Assembly (NCBI RefSeq): GCF_005144585.1
Contig: NZ_SSMQ01000007.1
Span: 206,057 to 270,056, forward strand
Length of the DNA: 64,000 nt
Reading direction: 5' to 3'
Origin: Polyangium fumosum
Lineage (GTDB): Bacteria; Myxococcota_A; Polyangia; Polyangiales; Polyangiaceae
Shown: positions 42,683 to 52,152 of the stretch, piece by piece
How the letters are laid out: each line of letters opens with the position of its first letter
Numbering within the stretch: the first letter of the stretch is position 1
Position numbers and translations under genes: made by a program
The notes under the pieces: model-generated
Database searches by the model: none
Told to the model about the DNA's origin: nothing
Seen by the model: only the letters and a program-made list of their open reading frames with translations

Positions 42683-45496
42683 TTACGAGGGGTGAGGCCG
42701 GAGCCGCGGGCGGACGACCGGGAAGCTCGGTCCGCCCGGGGTACGTCCGGTCCGTCGCAGGGAGCGCCGCCGTTGCCACCACTTCTCCAGGCCGATGACC
42801 GGCAGGACCACGAGGGCGGCGGCCACGGCTTTCGCCCACTCCGCGGCGCCGAGCGGGGCCGCGCCGAAGAGCGTGTGCATGAACGGCAGGTACACGAACC
42901 CGAGCTGGAGCAAGAGGAGCGTCCCGATCCCCACGTACACGAGCGGGTTCGAGAAGAGCCCGATCGAAAGGGACGAGCCGTGGAGCGAGCGGCAGTTCAG
43001 GAGGTAGAACACCTGGAAGAGGACCATCGTGGTCACGGCCATCGTCTGCGCCTCGCGCAGGGCGAACTCCGGGGACAGGCCTTCGCCGAGCTTGTCGTGG
43101 TACTCCATCAGGAAGAGCCCCAGCGCGCCGGCCGTCATCAAGAGCGCCACGATCACGGTCCGCACGAGCACGAACCGCCCGAGGATCGGCTCGCTCGTGC
43201 GTCGCGGCGGCCGCTCCATCAGGTTCGGCTCCTTGGCCTCGAACGCGAGCGGCAAGGAGAGCGTCACCGTGGCGACGAGGTTGATCCAGAGGATCTGCAC
43301 GGGCGCCATCGGCAGGAGCGGCCGCCCGTCGACCAGCGGGAAAAAGAGCACCGCGATGAGGAGCACGAGCGCCTCGCCGATGTTCGTCGGCAGCACGAAC
43401 GCGAGCGCCTTGATCAGGTTGTCGTAGACGCGCCTCCCTTCCTCCACGGCCGCGCGGATGCTCGCGAAGTTGTCGTCCGTCAGCACGATGTCGGCCGCTT
43501 GTTTGGCGACGGCCGTCCCCGTGATGCCCATGGCCACGCCGATGTTCGCTTGCTTCAGCGCCGGCGCGTCGTTCACGCCGTCGCCCGTCATCGCGACGAC
43601 CTGCCCCGCGGCTTGCAGCGCCTCCACGAGCCTGAGCTTGTGCTCCGGCGCCACGCGCGCGAACACGTTCCGCGTCCGCGCCGCCTCTGCGAGATCCGCG
43701 GGCGACATCGCCGAGAGCTCGCGGCCCGTCACCACCTCGTCCGCAGCGACGAGCAGGCCGATCTCGATGCCGATCGCCTTCGCCGTCACCGGGTGATCCC
43801 CCGTGATCATCTTGACCGTGATGCCCGCGCGTTGACACGCCTTCACCGCCTCGATCGCCTCCGGCCGCGGCGGATCGATCATCCCCACGAGCCCGAGCAG
43901 TTCGAAGCCGCTCGCCACCTCCGCCTCGCCGAGCCCCTCGATCCACGCCTCGGGCTTGCGCGACGCGACCGCGAGCACACGCATCCCGCGCGACGCCATC
44001 ACCTCCACGTGTTCGAGCACGGCGGATCGATCGAGCGGCTCGCCATCGACGCGCCGAGCCGCGCGGCCGAGCACCACCTCCGGCGCGCCCTTCATCAGGA
44101 TCTCCTGCGCGCGGGGCGCCGTCACGTGCAGCGTCGCCATGTACTTGTGCTCCGACTCGAACGGGATCGCATCGCGCCGCGGCGCCTCCTCGTGCAGCAC
44201 GTCGCCCTTCATCCCGAGCTTCTGCGCGGCCACGACGAGCGCGGCTTCCGTCGGATCGCCCGTGATCCCGAAGCCCCCGCCCTCGCGCTGCACGAGCCGC
44301 GCGTCGTTGCAGAGCGCCGCGGCCCGGAGGAGCGCGCGCACGTCGTCCGGCGTCGCGCCCACGGGCTTTCCTTCGCGCCGCAGCTCCCCTTCCGGCGCAT
44401 ATCCCACGCCCGAGAGCTCGTAGCCCCCCGACGGCGCCCAGATCGCCGCCACCGTCATCTCGCTCCGCGTCAGCGTGCCCGTCTTGTCCGTGCACACGAC
44501 GCCGGCTTGCCCGAGCGTCTCGACGGCCGGCAGCTTCCGCACCACCGCGCGGCGCGCGGCCATCCGTCGCACGCCGATCGCCAGCGCGATCGTGATGATC
44601 GCCGGCAAGCCCTCCGGGATCGCCGCCACGGCCAGCGTGATCCCCGCGAGGATCGCTTCGATGAACGGATACCCGCGCACGAGCGCGACGGCGACCATCA
44701 ACGCCGCCACGATCGCGATCGCCACCGTCAGCACCTGCGCCACGCGCGCGAGCGAGCGCGTGAGGGGCGTCTCGAGCTCCGCGGCTTCGCGCAGCATCGA
44801 CGAGATCTTCCCGATCTCCGTCTGCGCGCCCGTCGCCACCACCACGGCTTGCCCCGTGCCCACCGTGATCAACGTGCCGCCGTGGACCATGCTCTTCCGA
44901 TCGGCCACGGCGGCGTCCTTCGGCACTGGCTCGACGTGCTTGCGCACCGGCACCGACTCCCCCGTCAGCGGCGCCTCGTCAGCCGCGAGGTTTTTCACGC
45001 GCAAGAGCCGCATGTCGGCCGCGGCCTTGTCACCGGCTGCGAGGAGCACGACGTCGCCGGGCGCGAGCTCCTCCGCGGGAACGGTGATCTTTCCTCCGTC
45101 GCGCATCACCGTCACGAGCTCGGGCACGAGGCTCGCGAGCGCCTCGATTTCCTGCCCTGCGCGGTACTCCTGGATGAACCCGATCAGCGTGTTCAGCACG
45201 ACCACGCCGAGCACCACGGCGCCGTCCGTGATCTTCCCGAGCGCGAAGGCGAGCGCCGCGGACGCGAGGAGCACGTAGATGAGCGGGCTCTTGATTTGCC
45301 TGTACAAAAGCACGAGCGGCCCTTCCCGGGCGGCCCGCGGCAGCACGTTCGGACCGTGCTCGGCGAGCCTGCGCTGTGCCTCCGTGGTGAGCAGGCCGTT
45401 CTCGGAGCTGCCGAGGGCTGCGAGCACGACCTCGGCGGGCTCCGCGTGGTACGACGTCTGCTCGATCCGGGCGGGCGCGGGCGTTGCTTGCTTCAT
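42683..45496 (-). CDS. P2-type Ca2+-translocating ATPase
   Basis: A 937-residue P-type ATPase. It has the N-terminal cation ATPase region, TGES (178-181), the M4 motif PEGLP (294-298) typical of PMR1/SERCA-like Ca2+ pumps, the phosphorylation site DKTGT (337-341), a KGAPE nucleotide motif and GDGVNDAP. About ten membrane helices. It exports Ca2+ (perhaps Mn2+) at the expense of ATP. ATG 45496 follows AGGGAGG; upstream in-frame sequence is basic and rejected. Confidence 0.93.
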   Translation of the reverse strand: MKQATPAPARIEQTSYHAEPAEVVLAALGSSENGLLTTEAQRRLAEHGPNVLPRAAREGPLVLLYRQIKSPLIYVLLASAALAFALGKITDGAVVLGVVVLNTLIGFIQEYRAGQEIEALASLVPELVTVMRDGGKITVPAEELAPGDVVLLAAGDKAAADMRLLRVKNLAADEAPLTGESVPVRKHVEPVPKDAAVADRKSMVHGGTLITVGTGQAVVVATGAQTEIGKISSMLREAAELETPLTRSLARVAQVLTVAIAIVAALMVAVALVRGYPFIEAILAGITLAVAAIPEGLPAIITIALAIGVRRMAARRAVVRKLPAVETLGQAGVVCTDKTGTLTRSEMTVAAIWAPSGGYELSGVGYAPEGELRREGKPVGATPDDVRALLRAAALCNDARLVQREGGGFGITGDPTEAALVVAAQKLGMKGDVLHEEAPRRDAIPFESEHKYMATLHVTAPRAQEILMKGAPEVVLGRAARRVDGEPLDRSAVLEHVEVMASRGMRVLAVASRKPEAWIEGLGEAEVASGFELLGLVGMIDPPRPEAIEAVKACQRAGITVKMITGDHPVTAKAIGIEIGLLVAADEVVTGRELSAMSPADLAEAARTRNVFARVAPEHKLRLVEALQAAGQVVAMTGDGVNDAPALKQANIGVAMGITGTAVAKQAADIVLTDDNFASIRAAVEEGRRVYDNLIKALAFVLPTNIGEALVLLIAVLFFPLVDGRPLLPMAPVQILWINLVATVTLSLPLAFEAKEPNLMERPPRRTSEPILGRFVLVRTVIVALLMTAGALGLFLMEYHDKLGEGLSPEFALREAQTMAVTTMVLFQVFYLLNCRSLHGSSLSIGLFSNPLVYVGIGTLLLLQLGFVYLPFMHTLFGAAPLGAAEWAKAVAAALVVLPVIGLEKWWQRRRSLRRTGRTPGGPSFPVVRPRLRPHPS

Positions 45497-45658
45497 GTCC
45501 CTCCCTTTCGCCTTCACGGCGCGTGCCGAGTCCTTTCGACGCGCGGGGGCTGCGCTCGGACGAGCCGAGCTGCGCCTCCACCCCGATCGTTTCGTTTCGA
45601 ACGGGCGGGGGAGCGCTTCCGGTGCCCATGACCCGCGGGCCGGGGTAAGCTCCCCGGC

Positions 45659-46882
45659 GTGAGCGACCAAGGGGAACGGCCGAGCTACGACCCGGCCGAG
45701 GTGCGCCGATGCATCACGCTTTGTTTCAGCGCCAAGGATCTACGCGAGCTCGCCGAGGGCCTCGGCGCGACCGGTCTGCCCGGCGAGGGTCGCGGCATCC
45801 AGGACGTCGCGCGTGAGGTCGTCCGGCACTTCGAGCGGCAAGGCTCGCTCGATCGGCTCGTCGAAGCGCTGAAGCAAGCGCGACCGCTGATGGAGTGGCC
45901 CGCGCCGATCGCCCGCGCCGGAGCTCCCGTCGCCGCGCTCGCCTTCCCGCCGCCGCCGCCACTCGCGCCGCTCGCGCCCGCTGCCGAGTCCGCGCCCGCT
46001 GCCGCTGCCGCGCCCGCTGCCGAGTCCGCGCCCGCGCCCGCTGCCGCTCCCGAGCCCGCTCCCGCTGCCGCTCCCGCTGCCGCAACCGCTCCCGCTCTCG
46101 CTCCCGAGGCCGGCTCCGCTCCCGCTCCCACCGTCATCGAACCTCCGCGCGGCCCCGAAGCTCCGCTCCTCCGGGATCCCTACGCTCCGGGCTGGCCCGG
46201 TACGGCTCCACGTGAGCCTGCGCAACCCGTCGACGGCCGCCGCTTCACCTTGCTCTTCGCCATCGCCGCCGTCGTCATCGTCATCGCCTCCGTCGGCGCG
46301 TTCCTCGTCGGCCGCGCTGGCTCGAACGCCGGCCCGGCGCCGCTCCTCGCAGGCACGGACGCCATGGCCAAAGGCGAACGACCTCTCCGCGAGAGCGGAC
46401 CTTCGCGGCTCGCGGCCGACGCCGTCCGCCGCAGCCTCGGCAACCTCGCGCGTGGCTGCGACTTGCCCCTCGCCCCCAGCGAGGAGCCCGGCACCGACCT
46501 CTTCAAGAGCGCCTACGAGCAATGCGGCATGCGCCCCATGATCGGCCGTCCGCCCTCGGGCCCCCGCCCCACGCGCCCCGCGGACTCCGCCGGCGGCGCG
46601 CCTCCCGCAGGAGGCTCCGACCTCTTCGACACACCTTCGCCCGCCCCCGCCCCGACCCGCGCGGCGCCCGCCACGCAGCCTCGCAAAACGCCCGCCACCA
46701 CCGACAAGCCTGCGCTCCCGGACAATGGCGCGGCCTGCGTCAACCGCTGCTCCGCCACGCAGAAACAATGCAATGGTGGCTGCGGGAGCGAGCCGACCCT
46801 GAGCAGCGAATACGGCCGATGGCAAGCCTGCCAGGCCCAATGCCTCTCGGCCGCCTCGCGCTGCCGACTCGCTTGCCAGTGA
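45659..46882 (+). CDS. membrane protein with putative effector-associated (death-like) domain
   Basis: A 407-residue protein. Residues about 8-78 (PAEVRRCITLCFSAKDLRELAEGLG, IQDVAREVVRHFERQGSLDRLVEAL, then ARPLMEW) look like an effector-associated domain, the death-fold adaptors of bacterial conflict systems. An Ala/Pro-rich hexamer-repeat linker (about 90-165) leads to one membrane helix (about 198-222). The outer part is Pro-rich and ends in a Cys-rich tail (CVNRCSATQKQCNGGC, CQAQCLSAASRCRLAC). The domain would be cytoplasmic and could recruit a partner with the same fold; none is seen in the window. The start is a GTG without a clear ribosome site. Confidence 0.6.
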   Translation: MSDQGERPSYDPAEVRRCITLCFSAKDLRELAEGLGATGLPGEGRGIQDVAREVVRHFERQGSLDRLVEALKQARPLMEWPAPIARAGAPVAALAFPPPPPLAPLAPAAESAPAAAAAPAAESAPAPAAAPEPAPAAAPAAATAPALAPEAGSAPAPTVIEPPRGPEAPLLRDPYAPGWPGTAPREPAQPVDGRRFTLLFAIAAVVIVIASVGAFLVGRAGSNAGPAPLLAGTDAMAKGERPLRESGPSRLAADAVRRSLGNLARGCDLPLAPSEEPGTDLFKSAYEQCGMRPMIGRPPSGPRPTRPADSAGGAPPAGGSDLFDTPSPAPAPTRAAPATQPRKTPATTDKPALPDNGAACVNRCSATQKQCNGGCGSEPTLSSEYGRWQACQAQCLSAASRCRLACQ

Positions 46883-46885
46883 GCG

Positions 46886-47281
46886 CTACGCCTCCGCGCG
46901 CTCGCTCGGCGTCACGAATGCGAGTTTGTACCCTTCCGGATCCGTCACCACGAGCTCACGCGTGAACCAAGGCTGGTTTCGCGGCCCGTCGACGGCGGCG
47001 CCGCTGGCCTCGGCCCGCGCGCGTAGGTCGTCGAGCGACACCTCGTCGCCCACGTGGAAGCACAGGATCACCCCGAGCCCACGTTGCCCTGGCAGCTCGA
47101 CGCCGGCCGGCATGCCGACGAGGAACACGTCGGCGTATCGGGCCCAGCGCAGGTGCACGAACACGCCGTCGCGATTCACGCAGGAGAAGCCGAGCGCCTC
47201 GTAAAACGCCGTCACGCGCGCCGTGTCCGAGACGAGCAGCCTCACGTGGGAGGGCATGAGGTAGGGTTCGTCGGGGGTCAT
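46886..47281 (-). CDS. VOC-family (glyoxalase/bleomycin-resistance fold) protein
   Basis: A 131-residue VOC protein with paired beta-alpha-beta units: SHVRLLVSDTARVTAFYEALGF and LGVILCFHVGDEVSLDDLRARAE, with FTRELVVTDPEGYKLAFV at the end. The candidate metal ligands (His in SHVRL, Glu in RELVV) are present. Its substrate is unknown. It converges with the preceding gene with a three-base gap. Confidence 0.85.
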   Translation of the reverse strand: MTPDEPYLMPSHVRLLVSDTARVTAFYEALGFSCVNRDGVFVHLRWARYADVFLVGMPAGVELPGQRGLGVILCFHVGDEVSLDDLRARAEASGAAVDGPRNQPWFTRELVVTDPEGYKLAFVTPSERAEA

Positions 47282-47391
47282 GCGCTCTCCCTAGCACGGC
47301 CGGAGCGCTGCACAGCCACCTGTTCGGCACCGCGAGCTCGCGTAGCGAGCTCGCCTCCAGGGGGTGAATCGGCCGGGCTCCGCCTGGCCGA

Positions 47392-47416
47392 GAGGGGGAC
47401 GCGAGGCGTCCCCCTC
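47392..47416 (-). terminator. perfect hairpin terminator for TPR gene
   Basis: Arms GAGGGGGACGC and GCGTCCCCCTC with a three-base loop, immediately after the stop codon of the minus-strand TPR gene. A second perfect hairpin, GAGCTCGC-GTA-GCGAGCTC, lies further downstream at about 47336-47354. Confidence 0.8.
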
Positions 47417-47420
47417 GGGA

Positions 47421-48890
47421 CTAGCGGGAGGGATCGGCCTTCGCCACCGGCGACGGCTGGAGCACGAAGTTCGCCCCTGCGTGACGCGGGAGGAGCTCCT
47501 CCACGAGGACGTACTCCTTCCCGTAGTTCTTCGCGAGCCACACGCTGCAACTCCGCGTGTACGGGTCGAAGTATTGATACTTCGCCGAGTAATTCACGCA
47601 AACCTCGAACGACTTCTTCGCCTGTAGCTTCTGGGGCTCGCTCGCCTCGTCGAGCTTTTCATAATAAGCTCTCCGCAGCTCCTCGTACGTGATCGTCGTC
47701 CCGAGCACGGGCCCGTTGCCCCTCCACTCCTTCGGGATCGGCGCCGCGCGGAACTCCGCGACAAACTTCCCCCACAACTGCCCCACGCGCGACGCCGAGG
47801 CAACGACCCACCGCGGCGGCGGCACGGGCTCGAGCGCGAGCACCTGGGCATACGCCTTCTCCACCTCCTCGATCGCCGGCCGCTTCTTCTTCACCCAATC
47901 CACGACCTTCGTGTTGATGTGCTTCATCACCTCGTCACGGCTCGCGGGCCCCTTGTATTCGGGATACCGGATGGCGTCGACCTCGGCCCGCTTTTGCTCG
48001 GCGAAGAAAAACAACGCCTCGCCCACGTCCGTCAACGACCGCCCGAGCCGCCGCGTTTGCTCCAGCTCGCTGCCGCCCCCCGCCGCGAGTTGCTTCACGC
48101 TGGCCTCGGGATCCTTCCACGCCGCGCGCACGATCTCGTATTCCTTCGCGGCGCCCTTCTTGTCGTCGAGCTTCTCCAGCGAGCGCCCGAGCAGCGTGTG
48201 CGCGTGGATCCGCTCCTGCAGGCTCCCCGCCTTGTCCACCGCCGCCTTCCATTTCCCGAGCCACGCGCGCGCGTCGGCCCATTTCTCTTCGCGGACCAGG
48301 AAATCCGCGACCGCCACGGCGAGCTGCGCCGACGTCTCCGGCTGCTTCGCGCCGTAATTCTTCACGAACAGCTCGACGTCCTCGACCGCCGCTTTCTGAT
48401 CCTTCAGCCCGGCCCGCAGCGCCACCGCGTCCATCAGCGCCGCAGGCGCCTGGGCCATGTTCGGGAACTTGCGCGCGGCCGACTCGTAATAACTTGCAGC
48501 CTCTGCGTATTCGCCGATCGACTCCAGATTCGCGGCGAGAAGAAACGCCGCGTTCTTGCCGTACTCCGTGTAGTCGAGCCGGTTCTTCGGGTCGAGGATC
48601 ATCTTCCGCACGACGATCGCCTTGTCTCGCTTGTGCGCCGCCTCGAACGCCGCCGCGGCCTTCACCAGCGCCTGCCCGGCCGCTGCGCACCCCGGCTCGT
48701 TCTTCTCGCAAAGGGGCTTGCCGCTCTCCTCCCACGTCTTCAGGAATGCCTCCGCCTCGGCCGCCGGATCCGGCGCCGCTGCGCCTCCTGCGTCCGGCGC
48801 CGGCGCCGGCGCTGTCTCGGCCCACGCGGCCCCCGTGACGAGCAACGACACCCCCAGAATCACGCGCGAGCTCCACCGCTTCGGGTTCAT
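47421..48890 (-). CDS. exported TPR-type protein
   Basis: A 489-residue protein with a Sec signal (about 1-24, cleavage near AWA). Helical TPR-like pairs run through the molecule (GEYAEAASYYESAARKFPNM, EEKWADARAWLGKWKAAVD, DKKGAAKEYEIVRAAWKDP). It resembles periplasmic TPR proteins of myxobacterial gliding complexes in layout only. ATG 48890 has GAGGTG five bases upstream. Function unknown; a scaffold role in the periplasm is likely. Confidence 0.65.
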   Translation of the reverse strand: MNPKRWSSRVILGVSLLVTGAAWAETAPAPAPDAGGAAAPDPAAEAEAFLKTWEESGKPLCEKNEPGCAAAGQALVKAAAAFEAAHKRDKAIVVRKMILDPKNRLDYTEYGKNAAFLLAANLESIGEYAEAASYYESAARKFPNMAQAPAALMDAVALRAGLKDQKAAVEDVELFVKNYGAKQPETSAQLAVAVADFLVREEKWADARAWLGKWKAAVDKAGSLQERIHAHTLLGRSLEKLDDKKGAAKEYEIVRAAWKDPEASVKQLAAGGGSELEQTRRLGRSLTDVGEALFFFAEQKRAEVDAIRYPEYKGPASRDEVMKHINTKVVDWVKKKRPAIEEVEKAYAQVLALEPVPPPRWVVASASRVGQLWGKFVAEFRAAPIPKEWRGNGPVLGTTITYEELRRAYYEKLDEASEPQKLQAKKSFEVCVNYSAKYQYFDPYTRSCSVWLAKNYGKEYVLVEELLPRHAGANFVLQPSPVAKADPSR

Positions 48891-49045
48891 GTGCACCTCG
48901 ATGGCTGGTTTGTTGTATCACACCCGCGGACCCGATCGGTTCCTTGGGTCCTCGGACCGCAGATAGACGGAGCGACACGCCGTTTCTTGGTGGTGTTCCC
49001 ACGATCCTCCGGCGAGGGGCTTCCCAAGGGCGCCGCGCGCGGGTG

Positions 49046-49999
49046 ATGATGGCCCCGTTCATGGACTACGTCGCTCCGTCGAAGGTCGTCTCCACCATGC
49101 TCGACGCGGGCGCGGCCAAGGCCGCGGCGTCGCTCCGGGACCTCGTGATCCGCGGCTTCCTCGCGGGCGCGCTCCTCGGCTTCGCCACGAGCCTCGCCAT
49201 CACCACGACCGTCCAGACCACCCTCCCGGTCGCCGGCGCGGTCATCTTTCCCGTCGGCTTCGTGATGATCGTCCTGCTCGGCCTCGAGCTCGTCACGGGC
49301 AACTTCGCGCTCCTGCCCATGGCGATGCTCGACAAGCGCGCCACCTTCTGGCAGCTCGTCCGCAACTTCGGCGTCGTATTCTTCGCGAACCTCGCGGGCA
49401 GCCTCTTTTATGCGTGGCTCCTCTCGATCTCGCTCACGATGATGGGCAGCGTCCCGCCCGACGCCGTCGCGAACAAGATCGTCGCCATCGCCCACGCCAA
49501 GACCCAGTTCCCCCAGTATGGCCTCGCCGGCCTCGTGGGCGTGTTCGTCCGCAGCATCCTCTGCAACTGGATGGTTTGTCTCGGCGTCGTCATGGCCATG
49601 ACGTCCACGGCGACCGTCGGCAAGATCGTCGCCGCATGGCTACCGATTCTCGTGTTTTTCGCGCACGGCTACGAGCACTCCGTCGTGAACATGTTCGTCA
49701 TTCCGGCCGGCATGTTGCTCGGCGCGAAGGTGACGTTCGCCGACTGGTGGCTCAAGAACCAGCTCCCCGTCACGGCCGGCAATTTCGTGGGCGGCTGCCT
49801 CTTCACGGGCATGGCGCTTTATTTCACGCACAAGCCCAAGCCCGAGGCCGCCGCGCCAAACCCCGCGCCCCCGGAAATCGCCGCGCCCCTCCCGGCCCCG
49901 GCGCCCTCGCTCCTCCTCGTCCCCGATCCTCCCGTGCTGGAGCTGCTCGCGAGCGAGCCCGAGTCCGCGGAGGGCCCTGAGGCTACGGATTCCGCTTGA
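49046..49999 (+). CDS. formate/nitrite transporter (FNT) family channel
   Basis: A 317-residue six-helix FNT channel: RGFLAGALLGFATSLAI, ELVTGNFALLPMAML (family TGN motif), VRSILCNWMVCLGVVMA, FFAHGYEHSVVNMF (central His region) and NFVGGCLFTGMALYF. It conducts formate, nitrite or a similar small anion. A Pro/Ala/Glu-rich tail of about 60 residues after the last helix is unusual. Its last 17 bases overlap the convergent SOD gene. Confidence 0.92.
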   Translation: MMAPFMDYVAPSKVVSTMLDAGAAKAAASLRDLVIRGFLAGALLGFATSLAITTTVQTTLPVAGAVIFPVGFVMIVLLGLELVTGNFALLPMAMLDKRATFWQLVRNFGVVFFANLAGSLFYAWLLSISLTMMGSVPPDAVANKIVAIAHAKTQFPQYGLAGLVGVFVRSILCNWMVCLGVVMAMTSTATVGKIVAAWLPILVFFAHGYEHSVVNMFVIPAGMLLGAKVTFADWWLKNQLPVTAGNFVGGCLFTGMALYFTHKPKPEAAAPNPAPPEIAAPLPAPAPSLLLVPDPPVLELLASEPESAEGPEATDSA

Positions 50000-50558
50000 T
50001 CACGCCACAGCCAACCCGAGCGCCTGCATTGCCGGTGGGCTGCGTGGTGAAATCGTCCGGGTCCGCGTGCACCATGAATGCGTGGTTCAACACGTCCGTC
50101 GACGACGCCTCCTCCCCGAGGGTCCAGAGATCCGTTCGAAACGAGAGCGACGCCTTCCCCGTCGCGTCCGCCGTCACGTTGCCGATGTCGCCCCGATGAA
50201 ACGGGGGCGTCCCCCACTTCCCGTGCGCCTCGTTCGTCGGGTTCCAGTGCCCCATGGCGTTGTTGCCGTTCATGCCGCAATCAGGCATCTCGTGAATATG
50301 CACCGCGTGGACCCCGGGCGTGAGGCCATTCAACTGGAGCGTCAGCTCGACCTGCCCATTCTCCGCGGTGAACACGGCCAGCCCCATCACGTTCTGGCCC
50401 GCCGAGGGCATGATTTCCGCTGTGGCCCTCTTCCTCTCCTTGACGCCTTGATGCGCCCCGTCGACGTCGTTGCTGCACCCGGAGAGCACCGCCAGGACAC
50501 ACGCGCCCAAGACCACGAAAGGATGGCCTTTCTTCGTCACGTACCCCTCCCCTGCCAT
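49983..50558 (-). CDS. sodC: Cu/Zn superoxide dismutase, lipoprotein
   Basis: A 191-residue protein. A lipoprotein signal (lipobox LSGC) is followed by the Cu/Zn SOD fold: the copper ligands of HIHEMPDC, the bridging and zinc ligands HWNPTNEAHGKW and FHRGDIGNV, and the C-terminal HAFMVHADPDDF and GARVGCGVIK. A Cys pair matches the usual disulfide. It detoxifies superoxide outside the inner membrane. Two starts are possible: ATG 50558 (TTGGAGG upstream) or GTG 50540 (GGGAGGGG upstream). Confidence 0.92.
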   Translation of the reverse strand: MAGEGYVTKKGHPFVVLGACVLAVLSGCSNDVDGAHQGVKERKRATAEIMPSAGQNVMGLAVFTAENGQVELTLQLNGLTPGVHAVHIHEMPDCGMNGNNAMGHWNPTNEAHGKWGTPPFHRGDIGNVTADATGKASLSFRTDLWTLGEEASSTDVLNHAFMVHADPDDFTTQPTGNAGARVGCGVIKRNP

Positions 50559-50697
50559 GGGTCCTCCAAGCATCCTGCCTGGAAATCTCGCGCATCATGG
50601 CGCGTCCTCGGGGCTCGGCAAGCGTGGTTTCGTGGGCCCGATCGCCCCTCGAAGGTGTAGCCAAGGAACGCCCGGGAACGGTACCATCCGGCCCCCT

Positions 50698-52152
50698 ATG
50701 CGAATGTGTCCGGAGTGCCGCGCGAGCTACGAGGACGACGTGCCCGTATGCCCGGCGCACGACGCGGCGCTCGTATCGCCCGATGTTTTCCCGACGGATG
50801 ACACGCTCGGGCCCGGCACGATGGTCGGCGAGTACCGCATCGACCGCAAGATCGGCGGCGGGACGTTCGGCGACGTCTATGCGGGCGAGCACCCGCTCAT
50901 CGGCAAGAAGGTCGCCGTCAAGGTCCTGAACCGGCGCTTTGCCTCGGATCCGGAGACCGTCTCCCGGTTCATTGCGGAGGCGCGCGCGGTGAACAAGATC
51001 CGCCACCGCAACATCATCGACATTTTTTCTTTCAATACCCTCCCCGGGGGCCGGCATTATTTCGTGATGGAGTACGTCGAGGGCCAGACCCTCGCCGCGC
51101 TCCTCCAGCAGAAGCACCGCTTGCCCCTCCCGACGGCCCTCCAGATCGCCCAGGGCGTCGCCTCCGCGCTCGACGCCGCGCACGAGGCGGGCATCACGCA
51201 CCGCGACCTCAAGCCCGAAAACGTCTTCCTCGCCGCCGAGCGCGACGGCTCCCATTTCCCCAAATTGCTCGATTTCGGCATCGCGAAGCTCATGGACGAC
51301 GACGTCGCCCACAAGACCGGCTCCGGCGTCCTGCTCGGCACGCCGCTCTACATGTCCCCCGAGCAGGCGCGCGGCAAGAAGGTCGACCCCCGGTCCGACA
51401 TCTATTCGCTCGGCGTGATGATCCACGAAATGCTCACGGGCTCCGTGCCGTTCGCCGGCGACTCCGCGATGGACGTCGTCCTCAAGCACGACACCGAGCC
51501 GCCCCCCGCCATGGCGAGCGTTTGTCCCGACCTCCCCCCGGCGCTCGACGCGCCCGTCCTCGCGATGCTCGAAAAACGCCCGCGCAATCGCCCCGCGTCG
51601 GCGGGCGAGGCCGTCGCCGCCCTCGTCGCGCAGGCGGCCCCGCTCGGGCTCGCCCCTCCTCTGCCCTTCCCGTCGAGCCTCACGAGCGCCCGCGGCCCGC
51701 TCGAAAGCGGGGGACTTCGCGCCACCACGCAGCCCGGCCGCGCAGCCCCCGCGGAGACGCCCCACGCGCGCGCCGAACCTTCGTCCACCGAGCGCATGTC
51801 CGCCCTCGATTCGTCGAGCGTGCATCGAAAGAATGGCCCGTCCGCCCGGTGGCTCTTCGCCCTGCTCGGAATCGCCGCCCTCGGCGGGGCGGCCTCGTTC
51901 CTTTTGCGCTCACGCGCCCCGAGCGACGTGCCTTTCGGGTCCGGCGCGAGCTCCGGCCTGCAAGACGAATCCCCCGAGCCCGAGCGAATCCCGAGCCCCC
52001 CGCCGTCCGCCGCGCCGCCGGCAATCACCCCCGCGCCCGCCCCGACGACCTCGGCCTCGGCGGCCCCGCCGCCACGCTCGGCCAAACCCGTGAAGATCAA
52101 GATGCCGTCGAAATCGCCGAACCTCGATCCGATCCTCGGGGAGCGCGAATGA
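50698..52152 (+). CDS. Ser/Thr protein kinase with N-terminal zinc-ribbon-like motif
   Basis: A 484-residue Hanks-type kinase. The first 20 residues carry CPECRASYEDDVPVCPAH, a small zinc-ribbon-like motif. The kinase domain has IGGGTFGDVYAG, AVKVL, THRDLKPEN, LDFGIAKL and GTPLYMSPEQARG, all active-site residues present. A Pro/Ala linker and one membrane helix (about 382-400) precede a Pro-rich outer tail. The stop overlaps the following TPR gene in ATGA, so the two are coupled. Confidence 0.93.
   Translation: MRMCPECRASYEDDVPVCPAHDAALVSPDVFPTDDTLGPGTMVGEYRIDRKIGGGTFGDVYAGEHPLIGKKVAVKVLNRRFASDPETVSRFIAEARAVNKIRHRNIIDIFSFNTLPGGRHYFVMEYVEGQTLAALLQQKHRLPLPTALQIAQGVASALDAAHEAGITHRDLKPENVFLAAERDGSHFPKLLDFGIAKLMDDDVAHKTGSGVLLGTPLYMSPEQARGKKVDPRSDIYSLGVMIHEMLTGSVPFAGDSAMDVVLKHDTEPPPAMASVCPDLPPALDAPVLAMLEKRPRNRPASAGEAVAALVAQAAPLGLAPPLPFPSSLTSARGPLESGGLRATTQPGRAAPAETPHARAEPSSTERMSALDSSSVHRKNGPSARWLFALLGIAALGGAASFLLRSRAPSDVPFGSGASSGLQDESPEPERIPSPPPSAAPPAITPAPAPTTSASAAPPPRSAKPVKIKMPSKSPNLDPILGERE

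Noticed and set aside
39965..45631. 1888-codon open frame on the plus strand
   Set aside because: It is antisense to the Uma2-adjacent AAA/TPR gene and the Ca2+-ATPase; composition is Arg/His/Glu-rich without family content.
45985..46135. CCCGCTGCCGCT-type hexamer repeats as a regulatory array
   Set aside because: They are in-frame codons of an Ala/Pro-rich linker inside a real gene.
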